DNA from: Streptomyces sp. NBC_00178 | GTDB lineage: Bacteria > Actinomycetota > Actinomycetes > Streptomycetales > Streptomycetaceae | Direction: 5' to 3' | DNA: 64,000 bases | Assembly (NCBI RefSeq): GCF_036206005.1 | Contig: NZ_CP108143.1 | Coordinates: 310,001-374,000 of the forward strand | Part shown: positions 9,394 through 17,783 of the stretch, in pieces | How the letters are laid out: each line of letters opens with the position of its first letter | Numbering within the stretch: the stretch's first letter is position 1 | Notes under the pieces: generated by a model | What the model saw: only the letters and a program-made list of their open reading frames with translations | Told to the model about the DNA's origin: nothing | Databases searched by the model: none | Translations under genes and position numbers: made by a program

Positions 9394-10098
9394 TCACAAC
9401 TGGTGGCGGACTCCGGCTTCCTGCTGCGCGGGGGTGAGCTGTTCACGCAGGTCGCCCTCGATGGACCTGCGGGCGGCCCCGCGCCGGAAGAGCGGCAGTA
9501 CGGTGCGCTGCTTGCCGTCCTCCACGAGGAGCGCCAGTCCGCCGTACAGCGCGTAGACGCCGATGACGACGCCGGTCCAGCCCGCCGCGGCCTGGAGCGC
9601 GTTGCCCGCGCCCGCCTCGTAGAGACCGGTCAGGCCGAAGCGCAGCGCGGTGAGGGTGAGCAGCACGGCGAACAGCGGCTTGGACTGCACGGCCGCACCC
9701 GCGAGCGCGAGGACGAAGGGGACGAGCGCCAGGAGGAAGACGGCCTGTGCCACGACGGGCCGGCCGGGCGGGGAGTCGAGTGAGGTCACGCTCGTGCCGG
9801 CCCAGGCGGCGGCGAGCAGGAGCAGCGCCGTGCCGGCACCCGCGTCGCGGGCGACGAGCGCGAAGAGTCCGGCGACGAACTGCAGGGGGACGACGAAGAT
9901 GAGGACCAGGAGCAGCAGCATCTCGCTCTGCGCGGTCGGCACCCACCCGAGCTGGAGCGAGGAGAGCACCACGCTGCCGATGCCGAGGGCGAAGAAGCCC
10001 AGCGGCAGAGGGCTGGCGACGGGCCGCAGCACGATACGGGTGACCGCGTCGGTGGTCAGGGGTTCGGACGGGCCGGATGTCTCAGGGGTCTGGGGCAT
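9394..10098 (-). CDS. GPR1/FUN34/YaaH-family-like membrane protein
   Basis: The protein has 234 residues from the ATG at 10098 and about six hydrophobic segments. The first segment begins SPLPLGFFALGIGSVVLSS, which resembles the NPAPLGL start of the GPR1/FUN34/YaaH acetate/succinate channel family. The C-terminal tail is polar. A further upstream in-frame start at 10143 is possible but has no better ribosome site. Known members move acetate or succinate, or modulate ammonia export; whether this one does is not shown. It is monocistronic, with a hairpin downstream. Confidence 0.65.
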   Translation of the reverse strand: MPQTPETSGPSEPLTTDAVTRIVLRPVASPLPLGFFALGIGSVVLSSLQLGWVPTAQSEMLLLLVLIFVVPLQFVAGLFALVARDAGAGTALLLLAAAWAGTSVTSLDSPPGRPVVAQAVFLLALVPFVLALAGAAVQSKPLFAVLLTLTALRFGLTGLYEAGAGNALQAAAGWTGVVIGVYALYGGLALLVEDGKQRTVLPLFRRGAARRSIEGDLREQLTPAQQEAGVRHQL

Positions 10099-10272
10099 CG
10101 TTGAAGGGTACGGGCCGGGACTCCGGCGCATCGCGCCGCTCACGCGCTCCCGCCCGTCCGCGACCGGTGCCGCGCCGCCGGTTAAGGGCCCTTCGGTCCG
10201 CCGCGGGGGAACGACGTTCTCCCCGCGGCTCCGGTTCGGGGCGGCGGGGAGAACTCCGGCGCGGCGTCGCGC

Positions 10273-10312
10273 GGTCGCGCGGTGGCGCGGTGGCGCGGTG
10301 GCGCGGTCGCGC
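10273..10312. repeat. Five tandem copies of an 8-bp unit
   Basis: Five consecutive octamers read GGTCGCGC, GGTGGCGC three times, then GGTCGCGC. They lie between two leftward genes, 44 bases past the stop of the MFS gene. No gene is apparent in 10099-10355. The array could vary in copy number by slippage. Confidence 0.85.
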
Positions 10313-10355
10313 CGGGAATCGCGGGCGTGCCGTCCCCCGGTGCCGGCCCGCGGCC

Positions 10356-11711
10356 TCAGGAGGGGCGCTCCTCCCGCAGGTCCTTCGCCTTGACCCCGAC
10401 GAGCAGGAGGACGACGGCGAGCATCACGATTCCCGCGCTGATCTGCAGGCCGAGCGACAGGCTTCCCGTGCTGCTCTGGATGAACCCGAGCAGGGAGGGT
10501 GACGCGGCGGCGGCGAAGGAGCCCATGGAGGTGACCAGGGCGATTCCGGTGGCCGCCGCGCGTTCACCGAGGTAGATGGACGGGATGGAGTAGAAGACGG
10601 TGAGGCCGGAGTAGTGGGCTGCGGCCATGACGGCGAGGAGGGCGACGACCAGCGCGACGTCGTCCCCCGACAGCGAGATCGCGACCATGGCCAGGGCCGC
10701 CACGGTCCAGCTGACGGCCGCGTGCCAGCGGCGTTCCAGGGTGCGGTCGGAGTGCCGTCCCACGATCAGCATGACGACGATGCCGAGCAGCGGCGGAAGC
10801 GCCGAGAACAGGCCCAGGTCCAGGACGTCACCCACGCCGGCGTCGGCGATGATCCGCGGCGTCCAGAACGACACCGCGTTGGCGAGGGTGTAGGCGCCGC
10901 AGGCGCAGAGCCCGATGGTCCACACCTTCGGGTCCCTGAGCGCGAGGAGAAGTCCGCCGTGCCCCTTCCCGGTCGCCCTCCCGGCCTTGCGCCGCTGGTC
11001 CGCGTCGAGGTCCGCGCGGACGGCGGCCCGTTGGGCGGGGCTCAGCCAGCGGGCCTGCTCCGGTTCGTCGACGAGCCACAGCAACACCGCGCCGGCGAGG
11101 AGGATCGGGGGAATCCCCTCGATGATGAACAGCCACTGCCAGTCGGCGAGCCCCGTACTGCCGTCGAAGGCCTTCATGATGCTGCCGGACATGAGCGAGC
11201 CCAGCACGCCGGAGACGGGTACGCCCGCGAAGAACACGGCGGTCATCCGGGTGCGCCGCGCGGAGGGGAACCAGCGCGACAGGAAGTAGAGGGCGCCGGG
11301 GAAGAAGCCGGCCTCGGCCACTCCGAGGAGGAACCTCGCGAGGTAGAAGGTCACCTCGCTGTGGACCAGTGACGTGCCCAGGGTGACGACGCCCCAGGAC
11401 ACCATGATGCGGACCATCGTCCTGCGTGCGCCGAGCCGGGCCAGCAGGGCGCTGCTCGGCACTTCGAAGAGGATGAAGCCGACGAAGAACAGGGTGACGC
11501 CGAGACCGTAGACGGCCGAGCCGAAGCCGAGGTCCCTCTCGAGACCCTGCTGGGCTATCCCGATGTTGGTGCGGTCGATGAAGCTGACGACGTAGCAGGT
11601 GACCAGGAGCGGCATGACGCGCCAGGCGATGGTGCGGTAGGTCGCCGCGCGGTCGACTTCGGGGGTGTCGACAGCGTCCTGCGGTGCGATGGAGGTCGAG
11701 GGGTCGGCCAC
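10356..11711 (-). CDS. MFS transporter, anion:cation symporter (ACS)-type carboxylate permease
   Basis: The protein has 451 residues and 12 hydrophobic segments. ACS-branch features are SFIDRTNIGIAQQGLERDLGF after the first helix, a LGVAEAGFFPGALYFLSRWFP segment in the fourth, and a cytosolic loop with SPAQRAAVRADL. That branch transports organic anions such as hexuronates, phthalates, tartrate or allantoate with a cation. The GTG at 11711 is the start, with AAAGGAG about 9 bases upstream. It diverges from the marR gene, and one copy of the GTTGA-N5-TCAAC repeat lies between them. Inference: this is the uptake system for the compound degraded by the operon at 12.4-18.8 kb. Confidence 0.85.
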   Translation of the reverse strand: MADPSTSIAPQDAVDTPEVDRAATYRTIAWRVMPLLVTCYVVSFIDRTNIGIAQQGLERDLGFGSAVYGLGVTLFFVGFILFEVPSSALLARLGARRTMVRIMVSWGVVTLGTSLVHSEVTFYLARFLLGVAEAGFFPGALYFLSRWFPSARRTRMTAVFFAGVPVSGVLGSLMSGSIMKAFDGSTGLADWQWLFIIEGIPPILLAGAVLLWLVDEPEQARWLSPAQRAAVRADLDADQRRKAGRATGKGHGGLLLALRDPKVWTIGLCACGAYTLANAVSFWTPRIIADAGVGDVLDLGLFSALPPLLGIVVMLIVGRHSDRTLERRWHAAVSWTVAALAMVAISLSGDDVALVVALLAVMAAAHYSGLTVFYSIPSIYLGERAAATGIALVTSMGSFAAAASPSLLGFIQSSTGSLSLGLQISAGIVMLAVVLLLVGVKAKDLREERPS

Positions 11712-11778
11712 GACGTACGACTCCTTTGTCGAGGTATGTCGCCGAGAGCGGCGGGCATGGCGAGTTTCCGATGCTCAA

Positions 11779-11793
11779 GTTGATAAAGTCAAC
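11779..11793. promoter_or_regulatory. Predicted MarR operator, copy 1 (GTTGA-N5-TCAAC)
   Basis: The 15-bp inverted repeat GTTGATAAAGTCAAC lies in the marR/MFS divergent region, 19 bases before the marR ATG. The minus strand of the site contains TTGACT, usable as a -35 for the transporter. An identical-arm copy occurs at 12309-12323. Binding by the adjacent MarR protein is inferred. Confidence 0.7.
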
Positions 11794-11811
11794 ACCTCCG
11801 ACGGAGATACC

Positions 11812-12306
11812 ATGCGGCCCATGGTGAAACGTGATGACGGCCGGGACCTGGCACCGATCTCCGAACTGCTGTCCTACCGACTCTCGCGGACATCGTCGGC
11901 CCTGTCGCGCAGCGCGGCACTCAGGTACCGCCGCGAGTTCGACGTGAGCCTCGGTGAATGGCGCACCATCGCCCTCATCGCGGCCGACCCCACCCTGACG
12001 CTCAACCGGCTCGCCCGCCGGGCCGGTCTGGACAAGGCACAGATGAGCCGGGTCGTACGCGGCCTGGTCGAACGCGGCCTGGTCCGCCGCACCGAGGGCG
12101 CCGGCCGCAGCCGTCAACTCGCCCTGACCGACACCGGGGTCGAGGCGTACCGGGGCCTCATCGCGGCTGCCAACGAACGGGACGCGACCTTCACGGCGCT
12201 GCTCTCCGACGAGGAGGCCGAGGTCCTGGGGCGGGCCCTGGAGAAGCTCGCGGACCTGGCGCTGGCCCTCGAGAAGCGGGAGCGGGATCACCTCGACGAG
12301 GGGTGA
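11812..12306 (+). CDS. MarR-family transcriptional regulator of the acyl-CoA operon
   Basis: The protein has 164 residues from the ATG at 11812, preceded by GGAG 6 bases upstream. The winged helix is clear: an LTLNRLARRAGLDKAQMSRVVRGLVERGLV recognition region, then a wing with EGAGRSRQLALTDTG, flanked by N- and C-terminal dimer helices. MarR proteins usually repress nearby catabolic or efflux genes and release DNA on binding a small ligand, often a carboxylate or its CoA thioester. The gene is flanked by two copies of the same 15-bp inverted repeat, one before it and one just after it, so autoregulation and control of the downstream operon and the divergent transporter are likely. Confidence 0.9.
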   Translation: MRPMVKRDDGRDLAPISELLSYRLSRTSSALSRSAALRYRREFDVSLGEWRTIALIAADPTLTLNRLARRAGLDKAQMSRVVRGLVERGLVRRTEGAGRSRQLALTDTGVEAYRGLIAAANERDATFTALLSDEEAEVLGRALEKLADLALALEKRERDHLDEG

Positions 12307-12308
12307 CT

Positions 12309-12339
12309 GTTGACATTATCAACACGTGGGGCGTACAAG
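12309..12339 (+). promoter_or_regulatory. Predicted operon promoter overlapped by MarR operator copy 2
   Basis: The 15-bp repeat GTTGACATTATCAAC at 12309-12323 has the same arms as the copy at 11779. It contains a perfect -35 hexamer, TTGACA (12310-12315); an 18-base spacer leads to TACAAG (12334-12339), a 4/6 match to -10. The first operon gene starts at 12369 with GAGGAGGTGG upstream. An operator over the -35 predicts simple repression. Confidence 0.7.
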
Positions 12340-12368
12340 TTGTCGAGTCATCCTGAGGAGGTGGCTCG

Positions 12369-13295
12369 ATGACCGACATGGTCACCATCTGCGAGTGTTT
12401 CGCCCGGGACGGGCTTCAGCACGAACCCACGTTCGTGCCGACCGCGGACAAGATCGCCCTGCTGGACAGCTTCGCCGACGCCGGCTTCCGCCGCATCGAG
12501 GCGACCAGTTACAGCCATCCGAAGTGGGTGCCCGCCTTCGCGGACGCCCGTGAGGTCCTGGAGGGCGTGAGCCGACGCCCCGGCGTGGCGTTCAAGGCGA
12601 CGTGCCCGAACCCGCGCGCCGTCGAGCGGGCGCTGGCCGATCTCGACCGCGGCGCGGGCGCCGAGGAACTGAGCCTGCTGGTCTCGGCCAGCGAGAGCCA
12701 TACGCGCAAGAACCTGCGCAGCACACGCGCGCAGCAGTGGGAGCGCGTCGAGGAGATGACCGCCCTCGCGGGCGGGCGCTTCCGGCTCGTGGGCGTCGTG
12801 TCCGTCGCGTTCGGCTGTCCTTTCGAGGGGCGGGTGGATCCTGGGCGCGTGGCCGAGGACGTCGCCCGTTTCGTCGAACTCGGAGCGGACGCCGTGACCC
12901 TCGGGGACACGACGGGCGTCGCCACGCCCAGGTCGGTCGCCTCGCTCTTCGACCGCCTGGACCGCGCCCACCCCGGGTTCGCGCTCATCGCCCACTTCCA
13001 CAACACACGCGGGACGGCCGTCGCCAACGCGGTCGCCGCCCTGGAGGCAGGGTGCCGGCACTTCGACAGCGCCCTGGGAGGAGTCGGCGGCCATCCGTCG
13101 AAGATCGGCTATGGAGCCGGACTCACGGGGAACGTGTGCACGGAGGACCTGGTGTCCCTGTTCGAGAGCATGGGCGTGGACACCGGTATCGACCCGGACG
13201 CACTCGCGACCGCGTCCCGGGCCTGCGAGGCGGCGTTGGGCCGCCCCCTGCACAGCATGGTGGCCCGTGCCGGATTCCGTCCCGCAGCCGCCTGA
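12369..13295 (+). CDS. HMG-CoA-lyase-like DRE-TIM metallolyase with Cys-to-His change
   Basis: The 308-residue TIM-barrel protein is of the DRE-TIM (HMGL-like) family. HMG-CoA lyases split 3-hydroxy-3-methylglutaryl-CoA into acetyl-CoA and acetoacetate. Metal and substrate motifs are present: ECFARDGLQ (R13, D14), TLGDTTGVATP, the metal-binding HFHN (H209, H211) and GLTGNVCTEDL (N254). The loop that is GGCPYA in human HMG-CoA lyase, with catalytic Cys266, reads GGVGGHPSK here, so His242 replaces that cysteine. ECFARDG also differs from the common EVGPRDG. It may therefore be a lyase for a related 3-hydroxyacyl-CoA. It is the first gene of a tightly packed six-gene operon under the MarR operator. 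A near-consensus ribosome site precedes the ATG at 12369. Confidence 0.85.
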   Translation: MTDMVTICECFARDGLQHEPTFVPTADKIALLDSFADAGFRRIEATSYSHPKWVPAFADAREVLEGVSRRPGVAFKATCPNPRAVERALADLDRGAGAEELSLLVSASESHTRKNLRSTRAQQWERVEEMTALAGGRFRLVGVVSVAFGCPFEGRVDPGRVAEDVARFVELGADAVTLGDTTGVATPRSVASLFDRLDRAHPGFALIAHFHNTRGTAVANAVAALEAGCRHFDSALGGVGGHPSKIGYGAGLTGNVCTEDLVSLFESMGVDTGIDPDALATASRACEAALGRPLHSMVARAGFRPAAA

Positions 13296-13320
13296 CCCCG
13301 CCCACCGAGGAGAACCTTCT

Positions 13321-14091
13321 GTGACCGTCACGACCAGCGGGCAGCAGGCCGACGCGGCTGCGACCGCCTCCGGCACACTGCTCGCCGAGGACCGCGGAGC
13401 CGTCCGCGTCCTCACCCTCAACCGCCCCGACAAGCTCAACGCCCTGGACACCGCGCTCACCCGCGCCCTGAGCGCCGCGCTCACCGCGGCGGAGGACGAC
13501 GAGCGGGTCCGCGCGGTCGTCCTCACCGGCGCGGGCCGCGCCTTCTGCGCGGGCGCCGACCTGTCGGAGTTCTCCACCCTCACACCGGACCGGCCGGAAG
13601 CCGTCCTGGAGCGGGCGGAACTGACCGCACGCCTGCAGACGCAGATGCAGCGGATGGGCACGCCGGTCGTCGCCGCCGTGCGTGGTGCGGCCGTGGGCGG
13701 CGGGGCCGGACTGGCGATCGGCGCCGACATGACGGTCGTGGCGACGGATCTGAAGTTCGGCTATCCCGAGCTGCGGCACTCCATCGTCCCGGCCCTCGTC
13801 ATGACGGGCCTCCAGCGGCACCTGAACCGCAAGCTGGCCTTCGAACTGATCAGCACGGGCAGGCTGCTGACCGCCGCCGAGGCCCTGGAGCACGGGCTTG
13901 CCAACCGCGTCGTGGAACCGGACCTGGTGGTCGAATCCGCCCTGGAGACGGCGCAGCGGTGGGCGGCGGTCGAACCGCGCGCGCTCCGGGCGGCGAAGGA
14001 CCTGTTCTACCGTGTCGCGGACCTGCCCACCGAGGCCGCGATGCGGGCGGGCCAGGACGTCAACGCACTGATGCGGGGGTTCCGCAAGTGA
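13321..14091 (+). CDS. Enoyl-CoA hydratase/isomerase family protein (one catalytic Glu absent)
   Basis: This 256-residue crotonase starts at GTG 13321, 8 bases after GAGGAG. The oxyanion-hole and CoA motifs are clear: AFCAGAD (75-80) and RGAAVGGGAGLAIGAD (121-136). Aligned by motif with rat enoyl-CoA hydratase, the first catalytic Glu (144 in rat) is replaced by a small residue, while the second is kept in FGYPE (E150). One-Glu crotonases are often isomerases or work on unusual acyl groups rather than being standard hydratases. The gene's last bases overlap the start of the CoA-transferase gene (GTGA). Confidence 0.85.
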   Translation: MTVTTSGQQADAAATASGTLLAEDRGAVRVLTLNRPDKLNALDTALTRALSAALTAAEDDERVRAVVLTGAGRAFCAGADLSEFSTLTPDRPEAVLERAELTARLQTQMQRMGTPVVAAVRGAAVGGGAGLAIGADMTVVATDLKFGYPELRHSIVPALVMTGLQRHLNRKLAFELISTGRLLTAAEALEHGLANRVVEPDLVVESALETAQRWAAVEPRALRAAKDLFYRVADLPTEAAMRAGQDVNALMRGFRK

Positions 14092-15293
14092 CGGACAGCA
14101 CCGCGTCGGGGCCTCTCGACGGCATCACCGTCCTCGACTTCTCCCGGGTGCTCGCCGCCCCGATGGCCACCCAGATCCTCGCCGAGCAGGGAGCCACCGT
14201 CATCAAGGTCGAACGACCGGGCGGCGGCGACGAGACGCGGGGTTTCGAGCCCCGTCTCCCCCACGGTGAGAGCGCCTACTTCTTCGCCTTCAACCGCGGG
14301 AAGCACTCGGTCACCCTGGACCTCAAGGACCCCCGCGGCAGGGACGTCGCCCGCCGGCTCGCCGCCAGGGCCGACATCGTCGTGGAGAACTTCCTCCCCG
14401 GCGCCATGGACCGTCTGGGTCTGGGCTACGACGATCTCAGCACCGGGAACCCGGGGCTCGTGTACATCTCGGCCACCGGTTTCGGGCAGAGCGGACCCGA
14501 CCGCCTGCGCAAGGGCTACGACACCGTCTTCCAGGCCCTCTCCGGTGTGATGGACATGACCGGCGAACCCGAAGGGCCGCCCAGCAAGACCGGCATACCG
14601 GTGGCGGACATGACGTCCGGCCTCTGGATCGCGATAGCCGCCCTCACCGGGCTGGCCGGTCGCGGTGTCACCGGTCGCGGACGACACTTCGACGTCTCCA
14701 TGATGGATGTCCAGCTCAGTCTGCACGCCCTCAACGCGGCCCGGCTGTTCGCGCTGGACGAGGACCCGGTGCGCACGGGCACCCAGCACCCGGGGCGTGT
14801 CCCGTCCGCCGCGTTCCGGGCGGCGGACGGCGGCTGGCTGCACATCAGCGGGAGCGACCAGCACTGGGCGCCCCTGTGCTCCGTACTCGGCCTCGCCGAA
14901 CTCGGCGCCGATCCGGCGCTGCGGTCCAACGCGGGGCGGGTGGCCCAGCGGGACCGGGTCATGACCGCCCTGCGCGCGGCGGTCGGCGGCCGGGACCGCG
15001 AGCGGCTCCTGAAGGAACTGCGGGCGGCGGACGTCCCGGCCGGTGAGGTCCGGGACGTCCGCGAGGCCCTGGCCGCCCCGCAGGCACGGGCGCGGGGCGT
15101 GGTCACCGACTTCGAGCACCCCACCGAGGGCACCTTCAAGGCCCTGCGCACACCGCTGCGCGAGACCGGCGGCGAACCCCTGCCCGCGGGGACACCGCCA
15201 CTGCTCGGCGCCGACACCGAAGCCGTGCTCGCACGGTTCGCCGGCCTGGACGACCACGAGATCGACGGCCTGCGGGCCGCGGGGGTGATCTGA
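14088..15293 (+). CDS. Class III (CaiB/BaiF-type) CoA-transferase
   Basis: The protein has 401 residues. The family start (DGITVLDFSRVLAAPMATQIL), the KVERPGGGDETR motif and the catalytic aspartate in GIPVADMTSG (D174, equal to Asp169 of formyl-CoA transferase) are all present. These enzymes move CoA between carboxylates through an aspartyl-CoA thioester. The GTG start at 14088 overlaps the previous stop codon, so the genes are translationally coupled. The operon also holds an acyl-CoA ligase, which gives two routes to activate a carboxylate: possibly one for the entry compound and one for an intermediate. Confidence 0.9.
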   Translation: MTDSTASGPLDGITVLDFSRVLAAPMATQILAEQGATVIKVERPGGGDETRGFEPRLPHGESAYFFAFNRGKHSVTLDLKDPRGRDVARRLAARADIVVENFLPGAMDRLGLGYDDLSTGNPGLVYISATGFGQSGPDRLRKGYDTVFQALSGVMDMTGEPEGPPSKTGIPVADMTSGLWIAIAALTGLAGRGVTGRGRHFDVSMMDVQLSLHALNAARLFALDEDPVRTGTQHPGRVPSAAFRAADGGWLHISGSDQHWAPLCSVLGLAELGADPALRSNAGRVAQRDRVMTALRAAVGGRDRERLLKELRAADVPAGEVRDVREALAAPQARARGVVTDFEHPTEGTFKALRTPLRETGGEPLPAGTPPLLGADTEAVLARFAGLDDHEIDGLRAAGVI

Positions 15294-15294
15294 G

Positions 15295-16167
15295 ATGACC
15301 ACGACCGACGAACCGTCCCGTCCGACGACGCCCCGCGTGACGTACGCGGTCTCCGACGGCATCGCCCGGGTCGAGCTGGCCCGGCCCGAAGCCCGTAACG
15401 CGGTCGACCTCCGCATGTGCCGCGAACTGCGGTCCGCTTTCGAGGAACTCGACGCCGCGGACGACGTACGCGTGGTGCTCCTGTCCGCCCGCGGCCCCGC
15501 CTTCTGCGCCGGAGCCGACCTCAAGGAGCGGGCCGGCCGGGACGCCGCCTGGGTCCGCCGCCGACGGCTCGCCTCCTTCGCCGCCTACCAGGCCGTCCAG
15601 GAGTGCCGCCGACCCGTCGTCGCCCTCGTGCACGGCGCGGTCGTGGGATCCGGCGGTGAGATCACGCTGGCCGCGGACTTCGCCCTCGCCGCCGAGGGAA
15701 CCACCTTCCGCTTCCCCGAACCGCACTGGGGCACGGTCGGCGCCACCCAGCGCCTGCAGCGGGCCGTCGGCAGGCGCCGCGCCAAGGAACTCCTCTTCAC
15801 GGGGCGGTCCATGTCCGCCGCGGAGGCCCTGGACCTGGGCGTCGTCTCCCGTGTCGTGGAGGCCGGCCGGCTGGCGCAGGCCGGGGAGGACGTCGCCGCG
15901 GCCATCGCCGGCGCGCCCCCGCTGGCCATGGCCCTGACCAAGCGGGCCATCGACCTCGGCGGCGAGACGGACCTCGACCGAGGCATCCGGATCGAGATGT
16001 CCGCCATCGAGCAGTGCCTCTCCGACGGCGGCTGGCGCGACGGCGTGGACCGCTTCGCACGCCGCGGTTCCGGCGGCGCGGAAGCCGGCCCCTCCCTGAT
16101 CGACGATTCGGCGCACGCCGCGTTCGTGACCGACGCCCCCACGACGACCGACGAGGAGCACCGATGA
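15295..16167 (+). CDS. Enoyl-CoA hydratase with both catalytic glutamates
   Basis: This 290-residue crotonase starts at ATG 15295, one base after the CoA-transferase stop. It has AFCAGADLKERAG, the oxyanion segment HGAVVGSGGEITLAADF and FRFPEPHWGTVGATQRL. The two catalytic acids of true hydratases are present (E122 and E142). The AGADLKER and GEITLAAD patterns recall AUH-type methylglutaconyl-CoA hydratases, which supply HMG-CoA to the lyase in leucine and terpene breakdown. With the lyase-like gene at the head of the operon this suggests a hydration-then-cleavage step; the substrate is inferred, not proven. Confidence 0.87.
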   Translation: MTTTDEPSRPTTPRVTYAVSDGIARVELARPEARNAVDLRMCRELRSAFEELDAADDVRVVLLSARGPAFCAGADLKERAGRDAAWVRRRRLASFAAYQAVQECRRPVVALVHGAVVGSGGEITLAADFALAAEGTTFRFPEPHWGTVGATQRLQRAVGRRRAKELLFTGRSMSAAEALDLGVVSRVVEAGRLAQAGEDVAAAIAGAPPLAMALTKRAIDLGGETDLDRGIRIEMSAIEQCLSDGGWRDGVDRFARRGSGGAEAGPSLIDDSAHAAFVTDAPTTTDEEHR

Positions 16168-17783
16168 ACCTCAGGCAGGCCTGCCCCCTGACCGCCCATG
16201 AGGCGCTGGAGCGCGCGGCGCTGCTCGCCCCCGACGTGGAGGCGGTGGTCACGGCCGGGGAGCGTCTCACCTACGCCGAGCTCGCCGCCGAGGTCAGCCG
16301 GATCCGGTCCGCTCTGGCCGGCGCCGGCATCGGCCGGGGCGACCGCGTCGGTCTGTGCCTGGGGAACGGACCGCGCTGGGTGGCCCTGTTCGTCGCTCTG
16401 GGATCGGTCGGAGCGGTGACGGTTCCGGTCAACACCCGGTACACCGCCGACGAGGTGGAGCACACCCTCGTCCACGCCGGGGTCACCACCCTGTTCACCG
16501 CCGACCGGGTGCTGCGCGTCGACCTCCTCGACATCCTCCGTGACCTCGGCGTCGGCGCCGACGGCACCCCCACCGGGGCCCGCCTTCCCGGCCTTGGCCG
16601 GGTCGTCGTGTGCGGCGACGAGGTGCCCGGCTGGGCGACGTCCTGGCCGGATTTCCTGTCCGAGGGCACCGACGAGGTCCCCGCGACCGGCACCCCGGAC
16701 GACATCCTGCTCGTCCAGTACACCTCCGGTACGACCTCCCGGCCCAAGGGCGTGCTCCTCACCCACCGGAGCATGTGCGCCGACGCGTTCTTCTCCGGCG
16801 CCCGTCTCGGCCTGCGCCCCGGGGACCGCTTCCACAGCGCCCGGCCCTTCTTCCACGTCGCCGGCAGCACCCTGTCCGTACTGGCTGCCATGCAGCACGC
16901 CACCACGCTGGTGACGATGCCGAAGTTCGAGCCGGCCGAGGCACTGCGGCTGATGGAGCAGGAGGGCTGCACCCACTTCTCCGGCAACGACACCATCGCC
17001 CTGATGCTGCTCAACCACCCCGACCGTGCGCGGCGCACACTCAGGCTCCGGGGTGCGTGGGTCGCGGCCTCCCCCACGGTGATCCGCAGGGTGATCGACG
17101 AGCTGGGAGCCGGCGAGTGCGTGGCGGGATACGGGCTGTCGGAGGCGTCCCCGAACGTCGCCCAGTCCTGCTGGTGGGAGGACGACGAGGTGAGGGCGTC
17201 CGGAGCGATGCTGGTGCAGCCCGGTGTCGAGGTCCGGATCCGCGCCGCGGACGACACCCGTGACTGCGCCCCCGGTGAGCCCGGTGCGATCCTGGTACGC
17301 GGATGGAACGTCATGCGGGGTTACCTCGACGCCCCCGAGGCGACGGCGGCCGTCGTCGACTCCGACGGCTGGCTGGACACCGGTGACGTCGGCGCACTGG
17401 ACGTCACGGGGCGCCTGCACTTCGTGGGACGGACCAAGGACATCATCCGGGTGGGCGGTGAGAACGTCGCACCCGCCGATCTGGAGAACACGCTCCACCG
17501 CCACCCGGACGTCCGGCAGGCGGTCGTGGTGGGCGTTCCCGACGAGCGGCTGGTGGAGGTGCCCTTCGCGTTCGTGGTGCTCACCGGGCCGGGCACCACC
17601 GAGGACGAGCTGATCGCGTGGGCGCGTACCCGCATGGCGGGCTTCAAGGTTCCCCGTCACCTGCGCATCGTCGACGGCTTCGAGAGCATCGGCATGACCG
17701 CGAGTTCCAAGATCCAGCGCAACCGGCTGGCCGCGCACGCCCGCCATCTCCTCGCCGGGCAGGACCACGAGGTGTCCGCATGA
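16164..17783 (+). CDS. AMP-forming acyl-CoA synthetase (ligase)
   Basis: The 539-residue ANL-superfamily enzyme activates a carboxylic acid as acyl-AMP and then as CoA thioester. The motifs are in order: the P-loop VQYTSGTTSRPKGV (near 190), YGLSEASP, DGWLDTGDVGALD, GRTKDIIRVGGENV and a C-terminal TASSKIQRNRL carrying the adenylation lysine. Its start ATG at 16164 overlaps the previous stop by four bases, with GAGGAG upstream. The acid pocket cannot be read reliably; the GNDTIALML region suggests a medium or short acyl group. It lies in the MarR-controlled operon between a hydratase and a nitronate monooxygenase-like gene. Confidence 0.9.
   Translation: MNLRQACPLTAHEALERAALLAPDVEAVVTAGERLTYAELAAEVSRIRSALAGAGIGRGDRVGLCLGNGPRWVALFVALGSVGAVTVPVNTRYTADEVEHTLVHAGVTTLFTADRVLRVDLLDILRDLGVGADGTPTGARLPGLGRVVVCGDEVPGWATSWPDFLSEGTDEVPATGTPDDILLVQYTSGTTSRPKGVLLTHRSMCADAFFSGARLGLRPGDRFHSARPFFHVAGSTLSVLAAMQHATTLVTMPKFEPAEALRLMEQEGCTHFSGNDTIALMLLNHPDRARRTLRLRGAWVAASPTVIRRVIDELGAGECVAGYGLSEASPNVAQSCWWEDDEVRASGAMLVQPGVEVRIRAADDTRDCAPGEPGAILVRGWNVMRGYLDAPEATAAVVDSDGWLDTGDVGALDVTGRLHFVGRTKDIIRVGGENVAPADLENTLHRHPDVRQAVVVGVPDERLVEVPFAFVVLTGPGTTEDELIAWARTRMAGFKVPRHLRIVDGFESIGMTASSKIQRNRLAAHARHLLAGQDHEVSA

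Noticed and set aside
12339..12353. Third copy of the MarR repeat near the operon start
   Set aside because: GTTGTCGAGTCATC has the wrong spacing and mismatches in both arms.
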